Shown here in pieces: positions 20,023 through 28,259 of a stretch of 64,000 nt of DNA. This DNA comes from Aminobacter sp. AP02. GTDB lineage: Bacteria > Pseudomonadota > Alphaproteobacteria > Rhizobiales > Rhizobiaceae. The translations under genes were made by a program, and so were the position numbers. The stretch covers positions 186,001-250,000 of the forward strand of contig NZ_QGGX01000003.1 in NCBI RefSeq assembly GCF_003148805.1, written 5' to 3'. The stretch's first letter is position 1. The number at the start of each line of letters is the position of its first letter. The notes below the pieces were generated by a model, which was not told the origin of the DNA, made no database searches, and was given only the letters and a program-made list of their open reading frames with translations.

Positions 20023-20495
20023 GACCTGTTCTCCGGTGGCCATTGTTCAGTGTCTTGGTCTGGATGCTGATGGTTAGAAGGGGCGACCGCCGCGTACCAG
20101 GCCGTTTCGTCCGCCGACAGCTCAACTGTGTCGAGCTCGCCGAACCACGGCATCTTGGCGGCGGAACCGCACTGGAACGTCGGCGTGACCGAGGCTGGAT
20201 CATCGAGTGAACCGAGCACCACATTGACCGTATCGCGCGTTACCACGTCAAACAGCAGCGGCGTGCCGCAGTTACGACAGAAGCCCCGCCGCACCAGGTC
20301 CGACGACTGGAACCAGCCAACCTCGCCGCGGGTCACCGCGAACTTCGCTTTGGGCGCGCGAGCGAGCGGCTGGAAATAGTTGCCCGACGCCTTCTGGCAC
20401 ATGCGGCAATGGCAGATATGCGCGTTCTCCAGCGCCTGGGCGATGCGGTAGCGCACGGCGCCGCATTGGCAGCCACCTGTCATGGGCGCGTTCAT
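20019..20495 (-). CDS. GFA family protein, copy 2 of the tandem array
   Basis: A 158-aa GFA-fold zinc protein with GGCQCGAVRY, CHCRMCQKASGNYF and FCRNCGTPLLF. It is clearly paralogous to both neighbours, but the middle and C-terminal parts (for example VVTRDTVNVVLGSLDD) are well diverged, so the duplication is old. AGGAGCG precedes ATG 20495. Its start overlaps the copy 3 stop and its stop overlaps the copy 1 start, each by ATGA. A longer open frame upstream reads through copy 3 in another frame and is not real. Confidence 0.9.
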
Positions 20496-20986
20496 TTGCG
20501 CTCCTGCGGTGGCCATTGATCGGTGTCGTGATCGGGATGCTGGTAAGAGACGATGTCGTTGACGAAGTCCGCAGCCTCCGGGTCGTCCTCCGTCGTGTAA
20601 CCCGGCAGCTCGTGAACATGATCGACGTAAGGCAGCTTGCCCTCGAGCCCCCACTGGACGGTCGGGGCGATCTCCTCCGGTTCGTCGAAGGCGGCGATCG
20701 CCAGCGCCACCCCGTCGGGCGCCTCGAACGTCAGCGGCGTGCCGCAGTCGCCGCAAAAGCCGCGCAGGCCGAAATTGGACGAGCGGAACCGCTTCGGCTC
20801 GCCGCGCGTCCAGATCAGCTTCGATTCCCGATGCACGGAAACGAGCGGGGCGTAAAAATTGCCGAACGCCTTCTGGCACATGCGGCAGTGGCAGACCGAG
20901 GCGCCGCCGAGCTTGCCATCGACATGGAAGCGCACGGCGCCACACTGGCAGCCACCGGAGTAATGCGGCTTGTTGTCAAGGCTCAT
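20492..20986 (-). CDS. GFA family protein, copy 3 of the tandem array
   Basis: A 164-aa GFA-fold protein with GGCQCGAVRF, CHCRMCQKAFGNFYAP and FCGDCGTPLTF, i.e. the full cysteine set. It is the first of the three copies in transcription order and lies 12 bases after the VOC gene. ATG 20986 is chosen over GTG 20995 because GAGGGG is at a normal distance from the ATG. The shared C-terminal pattern (QHPDHDTDQWPP here, QHPDQDTEQWPP in copy 2) supports common descent of the copies. Confidence 0.9.
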   Translation of the reverse strand: MSLDNKPHYSGGCQCGAVRFHVDGKLGGASVCHCRMCQKAFGNFYAPLVSVHRESKLIWTRGEPKRFRSSNFGLRGFCGDCGTPLTFEAPDGVALAIAAFDEPEEIAPTVQWGLEGKLPYVDHVHELPGYTTEDDPEAADFVNDIVSYQHPDHDTDQWPPQERK

Positions 20987-20998
20987 GACTGCCACCCC

Positions 20999-21379
20999 TC
21001 ACGCCGGCGCATGACACACCGCCTCGATGTTGTTGCCGTCCGGGTCGTAGACGAAGGCTGCATAATAGTCGGGGTGGTAATGTGGGCGCGGCCCCGGCCC
21101 ACCATTGTCACGCCCGCCGGCTGCGATGGCCGCCGCATGAAATGCGTCGACCTCGGCGCGGCTGCGCGCGGTGAAGGCATAGTGCCGCCCCGGTCCTGCC
21201 TCCGCCTCATGCAGCCAGAACACCGGGCGCTCGCGGCCATAGCCGCCAACCTTGACGCCACCGGTATATTCGCCCGGCACCATCATCAAAAGGGAAGCAC
21301 CTAGCGGCGCGAATGCCTTGTCGTAAAAGGCCTTCGCCTTGTCGAAATCGGCAACCGAAATTCCAGTATGGTCGATCAT
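20999..21379 (-). CDS. VOC family (glyoxalase/bleomycin-resistance fold) protein
   Basis: A 126-aa vicinal-oxygen-chelate protein starting MIDHTGISVADFDKAKAFYDK, with the metal-ligand His near residue 4 and the C-terminal DPDGNNIEAVCH motif that supplies the Glu ligand. Members are metal-dependent lyases, isomerases, dioxygenases or drug-binding proteins; this subgroup is usually annotated only as VOC. Its ATG overlaps the DUF559 stop (ATGA). With the three GFA genes it makes a set of small metalloproteins linked to glutathione or aldehyde chemistry by family name only. Confidence 0.9.
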   Translation of the reverse strand: MIDHTGISVADFDKAKAFYDKAFAPLGASLLMMVPGEYTGGVKVGGYGRERPVFWLHEAEAGPGRHYAFTARSRAEVDAFHAAAIAAGGRDNGGPGPRPHYHPDYYAAFVYDPDGNNIEAVCHAPA

Positions 21380-21732
21380 TGCACGAACTCCTCCTTCATG
21401 CTGATGGCGCCGGCCGCTCCGCCACGACCGGCCACGCTCACGATATGCTGGCAGACATTGTCGATAGCGCGAATGACGTCGTCGTTCCAGAAGCGGACGA
21501 TGGTCCAGCCGTCCTGTTCCAGGCGCTGGGTTCGGACGGCATCGGCCTCCGCATTGGCTGGTTCGGCATGCTGCGCGCCGTCCAGTTCCACGATCAACTT
21601 GTGTTTCGGGAAGGCGAAATCGACGATGTAGCCTGCAACGGGAAACTGGCGACGAAATCCGAGCCCCATCAGCCGATGCGCGCGCAGCTCATTCCACAGC
21701 TTCAGCTCGGCGTCCGTCATCTTGCGACGCAT
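21376..21732 (-). CDS. DUF559 endonuclease-fold protein
   Basis: A 118-aa protein of the DUF559 family, related to very-short-patch-repair and other PD-(D/E)XK nucleases. Visible motifs are MTDAELKLWNELRAHRL, GFRRQFPVAGYIVDF and the catalytic-like core KLIVELDGAQH. ATG 21732 gives the usual family N-terminus; the open frame continues upstream through a palindromic repeat that is unlikely to be coding. It is the first gene of the coupled run that ends with cimA. A role in DNA processing is inferred from fold only. Confidence 0.82.
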   Translation of the reverse strand: MRRKMTDAELKLWNELRAHRLMGLGFRRQFPVAGYIVDFAFPKHKLIVELDGAQHAEPANAEADAVRTQRLEQDGWTIVRFWNDDVIRAIDNVCQHIVSVAGRGGAAGAISMKEEFVQ

Positions 21733-21820
21733 TGACTTCGCGTTCTTGCGGTTGGCTGGAGCGACCGGCGTGTGGGCAAGGTTATCTGCTCCCCTTCGGA
21801 TATGTCGCCGCCCTACGTTG

Positions 21821-21974
21821 CCCCCCTCTGTCCTGCCGGACATCTCCCCCACGAGGGGGGAGATTGGCAGTTTCCGCCACGACATCCCTTCTGAAACGCC
21901 GGCGATTTGCGAAAGTCGCGATGACGGCTGATCTCCCCCCTTGTGGGGGAGATGTCCGGCAGGACAGAGGGGGG
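21821..21974. repeat. RIME-like palindromic intergenic element
   Basis: Two 44-base arms (21821-21864 and 21931-21974) are reverse complements with one mismatch and enclose 66 bases. Each arm also holds a local hairpin built from CTCCCCC and GGGGGAG tracts. The element lies between cysS and DUF559. It has the look of the mosaic palindromes (RIME-type) scattered between genes in Rhizobiales. The DUF559 open frame runs into it, which is why that gene's upstream extension is distrusted. Confidence 0.85.
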
Positions 21975-22014
21975 CGCTGTCCTGCAAGCCTGCCCACCTC
22001 TGGCACAACCATCA

Positions 22015-23451
22015 TCACCGCTTGACCTCCCACGTCGTGACGCGCTCGCCCGTCACCGGATCCTTGCCGTCCTTGAGCTGCACGCCCTGGGCAAGTAGCT
22101 CGTCGCGGATGCGATCCGCCTCGGCCCAGTTCTTGGCGTTGATCAGCTCCAGGCGGCGCGCGATCGTCGCAGCGACCTCGGTCTCGTCCACCTCCGCGGC
22201 TTCGAGCGTGAAGCCCAGAAACAGCAGTGCCGCCTTCAGGCTGGCAGCCGCTTCGACGTTCCCGCCCGCATCGCCCGCCAGCTGCGAAAGCCCGTGGAAT
22301 GCCGTCGCCGTTGCCAGATCGTCGCTCAGCGCCGCAACCAAGGCCTCGGGCACCTGGCCTTCCGCACGTCCAGCGCTGTCGGCCGCGCGCTTCCACTTGC
22401 GCAGCGTATTCTCGGCCTCTTCCAGCTTGCGCACCGAAAAGTCGATCGGCTCGCGGTAGTGCGTCATCAGCATCGCCAGGCGCAGCACCTCGCCGGGCCA
22501 TTTGCGGCCGCCGAAGGTCTCGGTCTCGAGCAGTTCGTGGATCGAGTAGAAGTTGCCCAGGCTCTTGGACATCTTTTGGCCCTCGACCTGCAGGAAGCCG
22601 TTGTGCATCCAGTAATTGGCCATGACTTCGGTGCCGTGGGCGCAGCGCGACTGGGCGATTTCGTTTTCATGATGCGGGAAGATCAGGTCCAACCCGCCGC
22701 CATGGATATCGAAGACCTCGCCGAGATAGGCCGACGCCATGGCCGAGCACTCGATGTGCCAGCCAGGCCGGCCGCGACCCCAGGGGCTTTCCCAGCCGGG
22801 CTCCTCTGGCGACGACGCCTTCCACAAGACGAAATCGCCTGCATTCTTCTTGTGGGCCTCGACCTCGACACGGGCGCCAGCCTGCTGCTCGTCGAGATTG
22901 CGCTTCGACAATTGCCCGTAGTCGGCCATCGAGCCGGTGTCGAACAGCACTTCGCCTTCAGCTTCATAGGCATGGCCGCGTTCGATGAGACTTAGAATCA
23001 AGGTGATCATGTCGGCGCGGCCGTCGGCACGCGGCTGCACGAACTCGGTTGCCCGTGGCTCGACCGTCGGCTCGAGGCAGCCGAGCGCCTTGACGTCGGC
23101 CTGGTACTGGTTCGCCGTCTTTTCGGTGACACGCCTGATCGCCTCGTTGAGCGGCAGGTCGGGGAAGTCTCGCAAGGCGCGCGCGTTGATCTTGTCGTCG
23201 AGGTCGGTGAGGTTGCGCACATAGGTGACGTGACTAGCGCCATAGGCATGGCGCAGAAGCCGAAACAGCACGTCGAAGACGATCGCCGGTCGCGCGTTGC
23301 CAATATGGGCGAAGTCGTAAACGGTCGGCCCGCAGACATACATCCGCACGTTTTGCGGATCGATCGGCACGAAGTCCTCCTTCGTGCGCGTCAGCGTGTT
23401 GGTGAGGCGCAAGCCCTTGAATGCCTCGGACTTAATCGATGCTTCAGACAT
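22015..23451 (-). CDS. cysS: Cysteine--tRNA ligase
   Basis: Charges tRNA-Cys with cysteine in the cytosol. The 478-aa class I synthetase shows the zinc/HIGH region [18 protein letters not shown] near residue 38 and the KMSKS loop KMSKSLGNF near residue 295, and a DALR-like C-terminal part. ATG 23451 has GGGAG just upstream; earlier in-frame codons lack support. Monocistronic or leading into the DUF559 run after the palindromic element. Confidence 0.97.
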   Translation of the reverse strand: MSEASIKSEAFKGLRLTNTLTRTKEDFVPIDPQNVRMYVCGPTVYDFAHIGNARPAIVFDVLFRLLRHAYGASHVTYVRNLTDLDDKINARALRDFPDLPLNEAIRRVTEKTANQYQADVKALGCLEPTVEPRATEFVQPRADGRADMITLILSLIERGHAYEAEGEVLFDTGSMADYGQLSKRNLDEQQAGARVEVEAHKKNAGDFVLWKASSPEEPGWESPWGRGRPGWHIECSAMASAYLGEVFDIHGGGLDLIFPHHENEIAQSRCAHGTEVMANYWMHNGFLQVEGQKMSKSLGNFYSIHELLETETFGGRKWPGEVLRLAMLMTHYREPIDFSVRKLEEAENTLRKWKRAADSAGRAEGQVPEALVAALSDDLATATAFHGLSQLAGDAGGNVEAAASLKAALLFLGFTLEAAEVDETEVAATIARRLELINAKNWAEADRIRDELLAQGVQLKDGKDPVTGERVTTWEVKR

Positions 23452-23799
23452 AGAACTCCCCTGGCCTGCTGGCCCGGGCGTTTGACCTGTCTTGTGTGAA
23501 GATGAGGCGAAAACGTCCTGACCAGCGCGAACGCTAGCCAATAATGCAAGTGCCGGAAATGGCGAAAGACGTTTTCATCGGGGGCTTTATCGCCTCCCAA
23601 ACCTGTTGCCGTCAAGACGCATCGAAACGAAACTTTACCGCCCGAACCGGAACGGAACCAGTACTGAAACAATTTATTAAACATCCCGGCACCGTAATGA
23701 AACATCGCCCGGATAAAAGGCGCCGCATGCCACGAATTCGACCGAATCCGTAAGCAAATGCAGCCGCTCTCAACAGAGCTGACTTTAGGGAAGAGACCA

Positions 23800-23955
23800 A
23801 TGAAACGAAAACAATCCGAACAAGACCGAGCGCGTAGCCAGTACGCCGAGCTCGCCAAGCACTACCGGGCCATCGGCCCTGCAGCAATTCTTGCCGCTCT
23901 GATCTGCGCGCCGAAGAAAGACAAGGCACAGCCCAAGGTAAACAAGGCGGCCTAG
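23800..23955 (+). CDS. Small hypothetical protein (51 aa)
   Basis: Encodes a 51-residue basic protein beginning MKRKQSEQDRARSQYAELAK, with a short hydrophobic stretch (GPAAILAALICA) and a Lys-rich tail. A good AGGGAAGAG ribosome site lies seven bases before ATG 23800, which makes the gene believable despite its size. The last four bases overlap the end of the convergent LysE gene. No family recognised. An extension to 23758 lacks a ribosome site. Confidence 0.65.
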   Translation: MKRKQSEQDRARSQYAELAKHYRAIGPAAILAALICAPKKDKAQPKVNKAA

Positions 23956-24569
23956 GCCCGGCTGACCAGGCTGAGACCGATAGCGGTCATCACAACGCCG
24001 ATCAGAAGATCGAGCACGCGCCACGCGGCAGGCCGGGCAAAGACCGGCTCGAGAAGCCGGGCGCCATAGCCGAGCCCAAAGAACCAGACGAATGATGCCG
24101 ACGCAGCGCCCAGCCCATAGGCAAGGCGCGCCTGACCTTCATATGCCGCCGAAAGGCTACCCAGCAACACCACCGTGTCGAGATAGACATGGGGGTTGAG
24201 GAACGTGAAGGCGAGACAGGCGGCAACAGCCGGCCATAGCCGCGCCTCGCCCGCTTTGGCTGCCTGCAGCACTTCTGGCTTCAGGGCGCGGCGGAAGGCG
24301 ATCACCGCATAGGTGAACAGAAACAGGGCGCCACCCACAGTCACCACCATGATCAGGCTCGGCGACTGCGAAATCAGCGTGCCGAGCCCGGCGACGCCGG
24401 CAGCGATCAGCAAAGCATCCGAAAGCGCGCAAATGAGGCTCAGGATGAAGACGTGCTGGCGCAAGAGCCCCTGGCGCAGGATGAACGCGTTCTGCGCGCC
24501 GATCGCGATGATCAGCGAGGCACCAAGCAGGAAACCGGAGATGGCGGCGGAAACGATTGGCGTGGACAC
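23952..24569 (-). CDS. LysE/ArgO-family amino acid exporter
   Basis: A 205-aa inner-membrane protein with six hydrophobic helices. The N-terminal FLLGASLIIAIGAQNAFILRQG is the signature of the LysE/ArgO branch, which exports lysine or arginine; the second half carries FLNPHVYLDTVVLLGS, also typical. It likely exports basic amino acids. No LysG/ArgP-type regulator is adjacent. Confidence 0.92.
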   Translation of the reverse strand: MSTPIVSAAISGFLLGASLIIAIGAQNAFILRQGLLRQHVFILSLICALSDALLIAAGVAGLGTLISQSPSLIMVVTVGGALFLFTYAVIAFRRALKPEVLQAAKAGEARLWPAVAACLAFTFLNPHVYLDTVVLLGSLSAAYEGQARLAYGLGAASASFVWFFGLGYGARLLEPVFARPAAWRVLDLLIGVVMTAIGLSLVSRA

Positions 24570-24580
24570 GCCGCCCTTCT

Positions 24581-24628
24581 AGTGCATCGCCCCGAAAATC
24601 GAAATCGGTTTTCCAAAGCACGATGCAT
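24581..24628. repeat. Short rhizobial-type intergenic palindrome
   Basis: TGCATCG and CGATGCA flank an inner imperfect palindrome around CGAAAATCGAAATCGGTTTTC. Elements of this look recur between genes in rhizobia. It lies just upstream of the LysE start and may overlap its promoter. Confidence 0.5.
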
Positions 24629-24640
24629 GGATTCATGATG

Positions 24641-24683
24641 CCAGAGCGTCCTTGAGCGTCCGTTCGGACGCTCAAGGCTCTGG
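24641..24683. repeat. Long hairpin downstream of the SRAP gene
   Basis: A 12-bp perfect stem (24651-24662 with 24665-24676) closed by TT is extended by a second 7-bp stem (CCAGAGC with GCTCTGG) across a three-base bulge. It lies six bases after the SRAP stop in the leftward direction. There is no U-tract, so it may be an RNA 3'-end stabiliser, a weak terminator or a REP-like element. Confidence 0.6.
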
Positions 24684-24688
24684 TGGCG

Positions 24689-25459
24689 TCAAAACAGTTT
24701 CATCTGGTCGTCGTCGCCGGGCTTGCGTTTTTCCACCTTTGGCTTCGCTGGCGCAGCTTCCGGCAAGGGCTCGACCCGGTCCTGGATTTCAGGGCCGACA
24801 TTGGCGACCTTGTTGACGAGGTCCGACACCGGGATCTGCTCGAAGAAATCGGGCTGGGCCGGGCGCATGAGATCGGCGACGTCGCGCGGTTCCTGGGTGC
24901 GGCAGTCGAGCCAGCGGGCGAAATCGTCGGGCTGGATCACCACCGGCATGCGGTCGTGGATGTGCAGGATGTCGGCGCTCGCGCTGGTGGTCAGGATCGC
25001 GGCAGTGTCGATCTCCGAACCGCCCGGTTCGCTCCAGGTCTCCATGAGCCCGGCCAGCGCCACCAGGCCGCCATTGCGCGGCCTCAGCCAATAGGGCTGG
25101 CGGCGGTTGCCCGGCAGCTTTTTCCACTCGTAGAAACCGGAAACCGGAATCAGTGCGCGCCTGTGGCGCATCGCAGTCTTGAACGAAGCCTTTTCGATTG
25201 CCGATTCGGAACGAGCGTTGATCAGAAGCGGCATGTCGGCCGGGTTCTTCGTCCACGCCGGAATCAGCCCCCAGCGCGCGAGCAGCGCCATGCGGTCGGG
25301 CAGGTTCGAGCCTGGCGGACGCTGCGGCCCGGCCAGTGCCACGAGAATCGGCTGCGTCGGCGCCACGTTGTAGCGCGGCGGAAAGCTTTCGAGATCGCCA
25401 AGCCCGAGGAAGGCCGCCGTCTCGTCGGGCGACGCCAGAACCGCTATTCGTCCGCACAT
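24689..25459 (-). CDS. SRAP-family DNA-protein crosslink protease (YedK/HMCES-like)
   Basis: Covalently traps abasic sites in single-stranded DNA through its N-terminal Cys2 and so protects forks. The 256-aa protein starts MCGRIAVLA, so Cys2 is exposed after Met removal; NARSE near residue 90 and HDRMPVVI near 166 supply the conserved Asn, Glu and His. The C-terminus has a lysine-rich tail. Start ATG 25459 is fixed by the need for Cys2. A palindrome upstream (25540-25560) may control it or the divergent NUDIX gene. Confidence 0.95.
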   Translation of the reverse strand: MCGRIAVLASPDETAAFLGLGDLESFPPRYNVAPTQPILVALAGPQRPPGSNLPDRMALLARWGLIPAWTKNPADMPLLINARSESAIEKASFKTAMRHRRALIPVSGFYEWKKLPGNRRQPYWLRPRNGGLVALAGLMETWSEPGGSEIDTAAILTTSASADILHIHDRMPVVIQPDDFARWLDCRTQEPRDVADLMRPAQPDFFEQIPVSDLVNKVANVGPEIQDRVEPLPEAAPAKPKVEKRKPGDDDQMKLF

Positions 25460-25539
25460 GGTTTCACGCCTTCTCTCACTAGTCAGCTGAAAGTGGCGAT
25501 GGATCGCGCCCGCCGCAACGGTTAAAGCAGTGACCGTCG

Positions 25540-25560
25540 CATGTTCCACAATGGAACATG
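25540..25560. promoter_or_regulatory. Perfect 9-bp inverted repeat between SRAP and NUDIX genes
   Basis: CATGTTCCA, a CAA spacer and TGGAACATG form a perfect palindrome 80 bases upstream of SRAP and 18 bases upstream of NUDIX. It contains GTTC-N7-GAAC, close to but not the same as the alphaproteobacterial LexA box (GTTC-N7-GTTC). A dyad operator is likely; its regulator is unknown. Confidence 0.55.
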
Positions 25561-25578
25561 ATCGCCGGGCGAAACGAA

Positions 25579-26001
25579 ATGAACGAAGCAACGATAGTCC
25601 CCGCCGTTTCCGTCGCCGTGTTGCGCGAGCGTACAATCATGCTTGTTCGCCGTGGCCGCGCGCCTTCCAAGGGCCTCTACGCCTTTCCCGGTGGCCGCGT
25701 CGAAGCCTATGAAACGCTGGAGGATGCCGCCCGCCGCGAACTCATGGAAGAGACCGGCATCGCTGTGGGAATGCTGGTGCCGCTACGCGAAATCCTTATC
25801 GATAGCCGCGCCGAAGGTGCCTCGCTCTATCGCCTCACCGTCTTCGGCGCGCGCCATGTGGGCGGCGAGCCGGCCAGCGGCGACGACGCCGACGAGGCCG
25901 CGTTCCATGACCTTGAAGCGATCGAGCGACTGCCGCTGACCGATTCGACGCTTGAGATCGTGCTCGAACTTCTGGACGGGCGGGTCATCCTGCCTGCTTA
26001 G
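25579..26001 (+). CDS. NUDIX hydrolase
   Basis: A 140-aa NUDIX pyrophosphatase. The full Nudix box is present as GGRVEAYETLEDAARRELME followed by ETGI (about residues 37-60), preceded by PSKGLYAFP. Such proteins cleave nucleoside diphosphate derivatives such as ADP-ribose, NADH or oxidised dNTPs; the substrate cannot be read from sequence. ATG 25579 gives the usual short N-terminus; ATG 25558 lies within the upstream palindrome. Confidence 0.92.
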   Translation: MNEATIVPAVSVAVLRERTIMLVRRGRAPSKGLYAFPGGRVEAYETLEDAARRELMEETGIAVGMLVPLREILIDSRAEGASLYRLTVFGARHVGGEPASGDDADEAAFHDLEAIERLPLTDSTLEIVLELLDGRVILPA

Positions 26002-26060
26002 GCTTGGGATAGCCACGTTCGCGGCCTTGCGGGCGACAAATTGTTTCGCCACAAAAGCTT

Positions 26061-26438
26061 ATGAGCCGCGCTTCGACCTTGTTGATTGCCATGACGCTTG
26101 CCGCGAGCACGGTGCTCGCAGCCCCCGCGCGGGCAGTCGACGCGCCGTTCGAGCCCGGTCTGGTCAGACTGGCCGAAGTTCTGGGCTCGTTGCACTTTTT
26201 GCGCAATCTCTGCGGCGAAAAGGGCACCCAATGGCGCGGCGAGATGGAAAAGCTGCTCCAGGCCGAGAACCCCTCGCCCGAGCGCCGTGCCCGATTCATC
26301 GCCAGTTTCAACCGCGGCTACCGCTCTTTCGACGGCGCATACACGGCGTGCACGGCCTCCGCCACCGAGGCGATTGCCCGCTACATGAAGGAAGGCGAGG
26401 CGCTCAGCCGCGACATCGCCTCGCGCTACGGTAATTAA
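26061..26438 (+). CDS. TIGR02301-family exported protein
   Basis: A 125-aa protein with a Sec signal peptide (about 1-25, cleavage after ARA) and the conserved body LAEVLGSLHFLRNLCGE, NRGYRSFDGAYTACTASA. Two cysteines probably pair in the periplasm. This matches the alphaproteobacterial TIGR02301 family, which has no assigned function. It follows the NUDIX gene by 59 bases on the same strand. Confidence 0.85.
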   Translation: MSRASTLLIAMTLAASTVLAAPARAVDAPFEPGLVRLAEVLGSLHFLRNLCGEKGTQWRGEMEKLLQAENPSPERRARFIASFNRGYRSFDGAYTACTASATEAIARYMKEGEALSRDIASRYGN

Positions 26439-26571
26439 CAGGCTATTTACTTTCCCGGCATTGCCGACCGTACACGGACGGCCGATTGTGTTAGCTGTCT
26501 TAACGGGACATTAAAGGGATAGCTCAAGTTGATCCGAATCACCGGGTCGCTTGGCAGGGTGAAAGACCGAA

Positions 26572-26829
26572 ATGGAACAAAGCGTAACCGACATCGACGC
26601 CCTGGTCCGGGAAGAAAAGCGACTGACCGCCGTCGAAAGCCATAACGAGGCGTGGGCCGAGGGTCTTTCCGCCGGCATAGAGCCCGAGATCATCGCCGAA
26701 GCAGCCCTTGCCACCGCTTTTGCCGAGATCGTAGCAGCCAATGGCGAGCGCGCGGCGCTTGCGATGCTCGACCGCATGCGCGCCAAAGTCGAGGCAGGCG
26801 AGTTCGAGCCACTGCGCCTGCGGCATTGA
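26572..26829 (+). CDS. Small conserved hypothetical protein (85 aa)
   Basis: An acidic, Ala/Glu-rich 85-residue protein beginning MEQSVTDIDALVREEKRLTAV, without signal peptide or membrane segment and predicted all-helical. Codon usage is like its neighbours, and GGGTGAAAG lies upstream of ATG 26572. It looks like a rhizobial conserved hypothetical; no function known. Confidence 0.7.
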   Translation: MEQSVTDIDALVREEKRLTAVESHNEAWAEGLSAGIEPEIIAEAALATAFAEIVAANGERAALAMLDRMRAKVEAGEFEPLRLRH

Positions 26830-26956
26830 GCCCACCCCCCGTTCTTTGACTAGCCGACACGGTTTCGGCATCATGCCCGGGCAGATTGGAAGCGTTGGGA
26901 TGGCCTTCGTGCCTCCAACGGGATGCGCGGCACACTAATACCGGAGCCTGGAATTA

Positions 26957-27769
26957 ATGCGGTCACAGACTGATACGGCGCCCCGCGGCGCATTGAGACT
27001 TGCTGCTCTCGGCCTTGCTGCCTCGCTTGTTTTGCCGCTCTACGCCTCATCGGCCTTCGCCTTGAGCGAGATCAAGCGCGAGGAAATTCCGGCCCCCGTC
27101 ACCCCATCCCAGCCTGCTGACGACCAAACTGGCACGCCGGAAAAGTCGGTGCCTATGCCCGATCCGATCCAGACGCCCCCGGCCGCCAATTCGCCAGCCA
27201 CCGACCAGGCGCCCGAGGACGAGCAGTCCGAGCCCCAGGACGAGCCTGCCACGCCTGACGCCACCGGCCCAGCCGCGCCGCATCTCGACACCGAAGGCCC
27301 GTTGCCCGAGATCGTCTACGACCTCAGCCGCCTGCCCGAGCCCGTGGCGCGCATGCGCTCCCTCCTCGTCGAAGCTGCCAAGACCGGCGACATCGAAAAA
27401 CTCCGCCCGCTGATCGGCAAGGGCGATGCCATGCCGCAGCTTTCGTTCGGCGAGATCGACGGCGACCCGATCGCCTTCATCAAGGCGCTTTCCGGTGACG
27501 GCGAGGGCCAGGAAATCCTCGCCATCATGGAAGAGGTCTTGAACGCGGGCTACGTCCATCTCGGCGAAGGCACCGACGAAGACCTCTATGTCTGGCCCTA
27601 TTTCTTCGGCATCCCGCTCGACAAGCTCGACCCGCGCCAGAAGGTCGAACTGTTCAAGATCGTGACTGCCGGCGATTACGAGGACATGAAGCAGTACGGC
27701 GCTTACGTCTTCTACCGCCTCGGCATCACCCCCGAGGGCCGCTGGGCCTTCTTCGTCGCCGGCGACTGA
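26957..27769 (+). CDS. Exported protein with Pro-rich linker, function unknown
   Basis: A 270-aa protein. An N-terminal signal peptide (about 1-36, ending SSAFA) is followed by a disordered Pro/Glu/Asp-rich linker (about 40-120) and a folded C-terminal domain (about 125-270) with the pattern EEVLNAGYVHLGEGTDEDLYVWPYFF split by short loops. It is likely periplasmic. Homologues seem common in Rhizobiales but no function is known to me. Confidence 0.8.
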   Translation: MRSQTDTAPRGALRLAALGLAASLVLPLYASSAFALSEIKREEIPAPVTPSQPADDQTGTPEKSVPMPDPIQTPPAANSPATDQAPEDEQSEPQDEPATPDATGPAAPHLDTEGPLPEIVYDLSRLPEPVARMRSLLVEAAKTGDIEKLRPLIGKGDAMPQLSFGEIDGDPIAFIKALSGDGEGQEILAIMEEVLNAGYVHLGEGTDEDLYVWPYFFGIPLDKLDPRQKVELFKIVTAGDYEDMKQYGAYVFYRLGITPEGRWAFFVAGD

Positions 27770-27777
27770 TCTTTTTC

Positions 27778-27828
27778 CTTCGCCCCGTTCACGGGGAGAA
27801 GGCGGCCCGAAGGGCCGGATGAGGGGCG
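27778..27828. repeat. Hairpin repeat, copy A
   Basis: CTTC-GCCCCGT paired with ACGGGGAGAAG, then GGCCCGAAGGGCC and a closing GATGAGGGGC. The same units in inverse orientation occur at 33120-33199 (ending in CCCCTCATCCGGCCC plus CTTCTCCCCGT). A dispersed rhizobial intergenic repeat. Confidence 0.75.
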
Positions 27829-28066
27829 GCGCGACCTGAGGTGCTCTCTGCGGCTGCGCTCTTGCGTGCAACTAGACTAGCCGGTCTTGGGGACCGGCTG
27901 TCTCAATGCCCCTCCCCGGCAATGTCACGGCATGGATTCCCGACACTCTCCGCTCGTTCCTCGCTCACGAGGTCGGCGATGACGTATTGTTGGGCGCTTC
28001 CGCCAATCTCGCAGCAGCTGCGCTAAGCCAAGCCGTTGAAGTGGCGATTAGTGGAGACACTCCAGC

Positions 28067-28232
28067 AGCCCTCATGGTGAGCTTGTCGAACCACGAGGGC
28101 GCTTGGCATGCACCGCCCAAGCCTCTGCTATGGCGGGCTCAGCGCACGTCATGAACTCCAGGCAGGCAGCACGATGACGGGCTGACCATGGGCCCAGCGC
28201 CCTCGTGGTTCGACAGGCTCACCATGAGGGCT
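28067..28232. repeat. Inverted pair of 37-base REP elements
   Basis: Arms 28067-28103 and 28196-28232 are reverse complements with one mismatch, separated by 92 bases. Each arm is itself a near hairpin (CCCTCATGGT against ACCACGAGGG). Such REP-like units are frequent in Rhizobiales and related groups and are often found as pairs. Confidence 0.85.
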
Positions 28233-28259
28233 ACTTAATTGTCGCCGCCAAGCGGTCGC

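Larger units (their letters stand above)
27770..28259. other. 490-base intergenic region made of repeats
   Basis: No gene is supported here. It contains one copy of the 27778-type hairpin repeat and a pair of 37-base REP arms, and a further hairpin (AGCCGGTC with GACCGGCT near 27880-27900) without a T-run. A small rightward open frame (27906-28154) overlaps the repeat arm and has no ribosome site. Confidence 0.7.

Noticed and set aside
21732-22008. N-terminal extension of DUF559
   Set aside because: Would translate the palindromic repeat; family homology starts at 21732.
27880-27900. Hairpin AGCCGGTC/GACCGGCT as a terminator
   Set aside because: No T-tract follows on either strand.
27906-28154. 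82-codon frame in the repeat region
   Set aside because: Overlaps a REP arm and lacks a ribosome site or homology.
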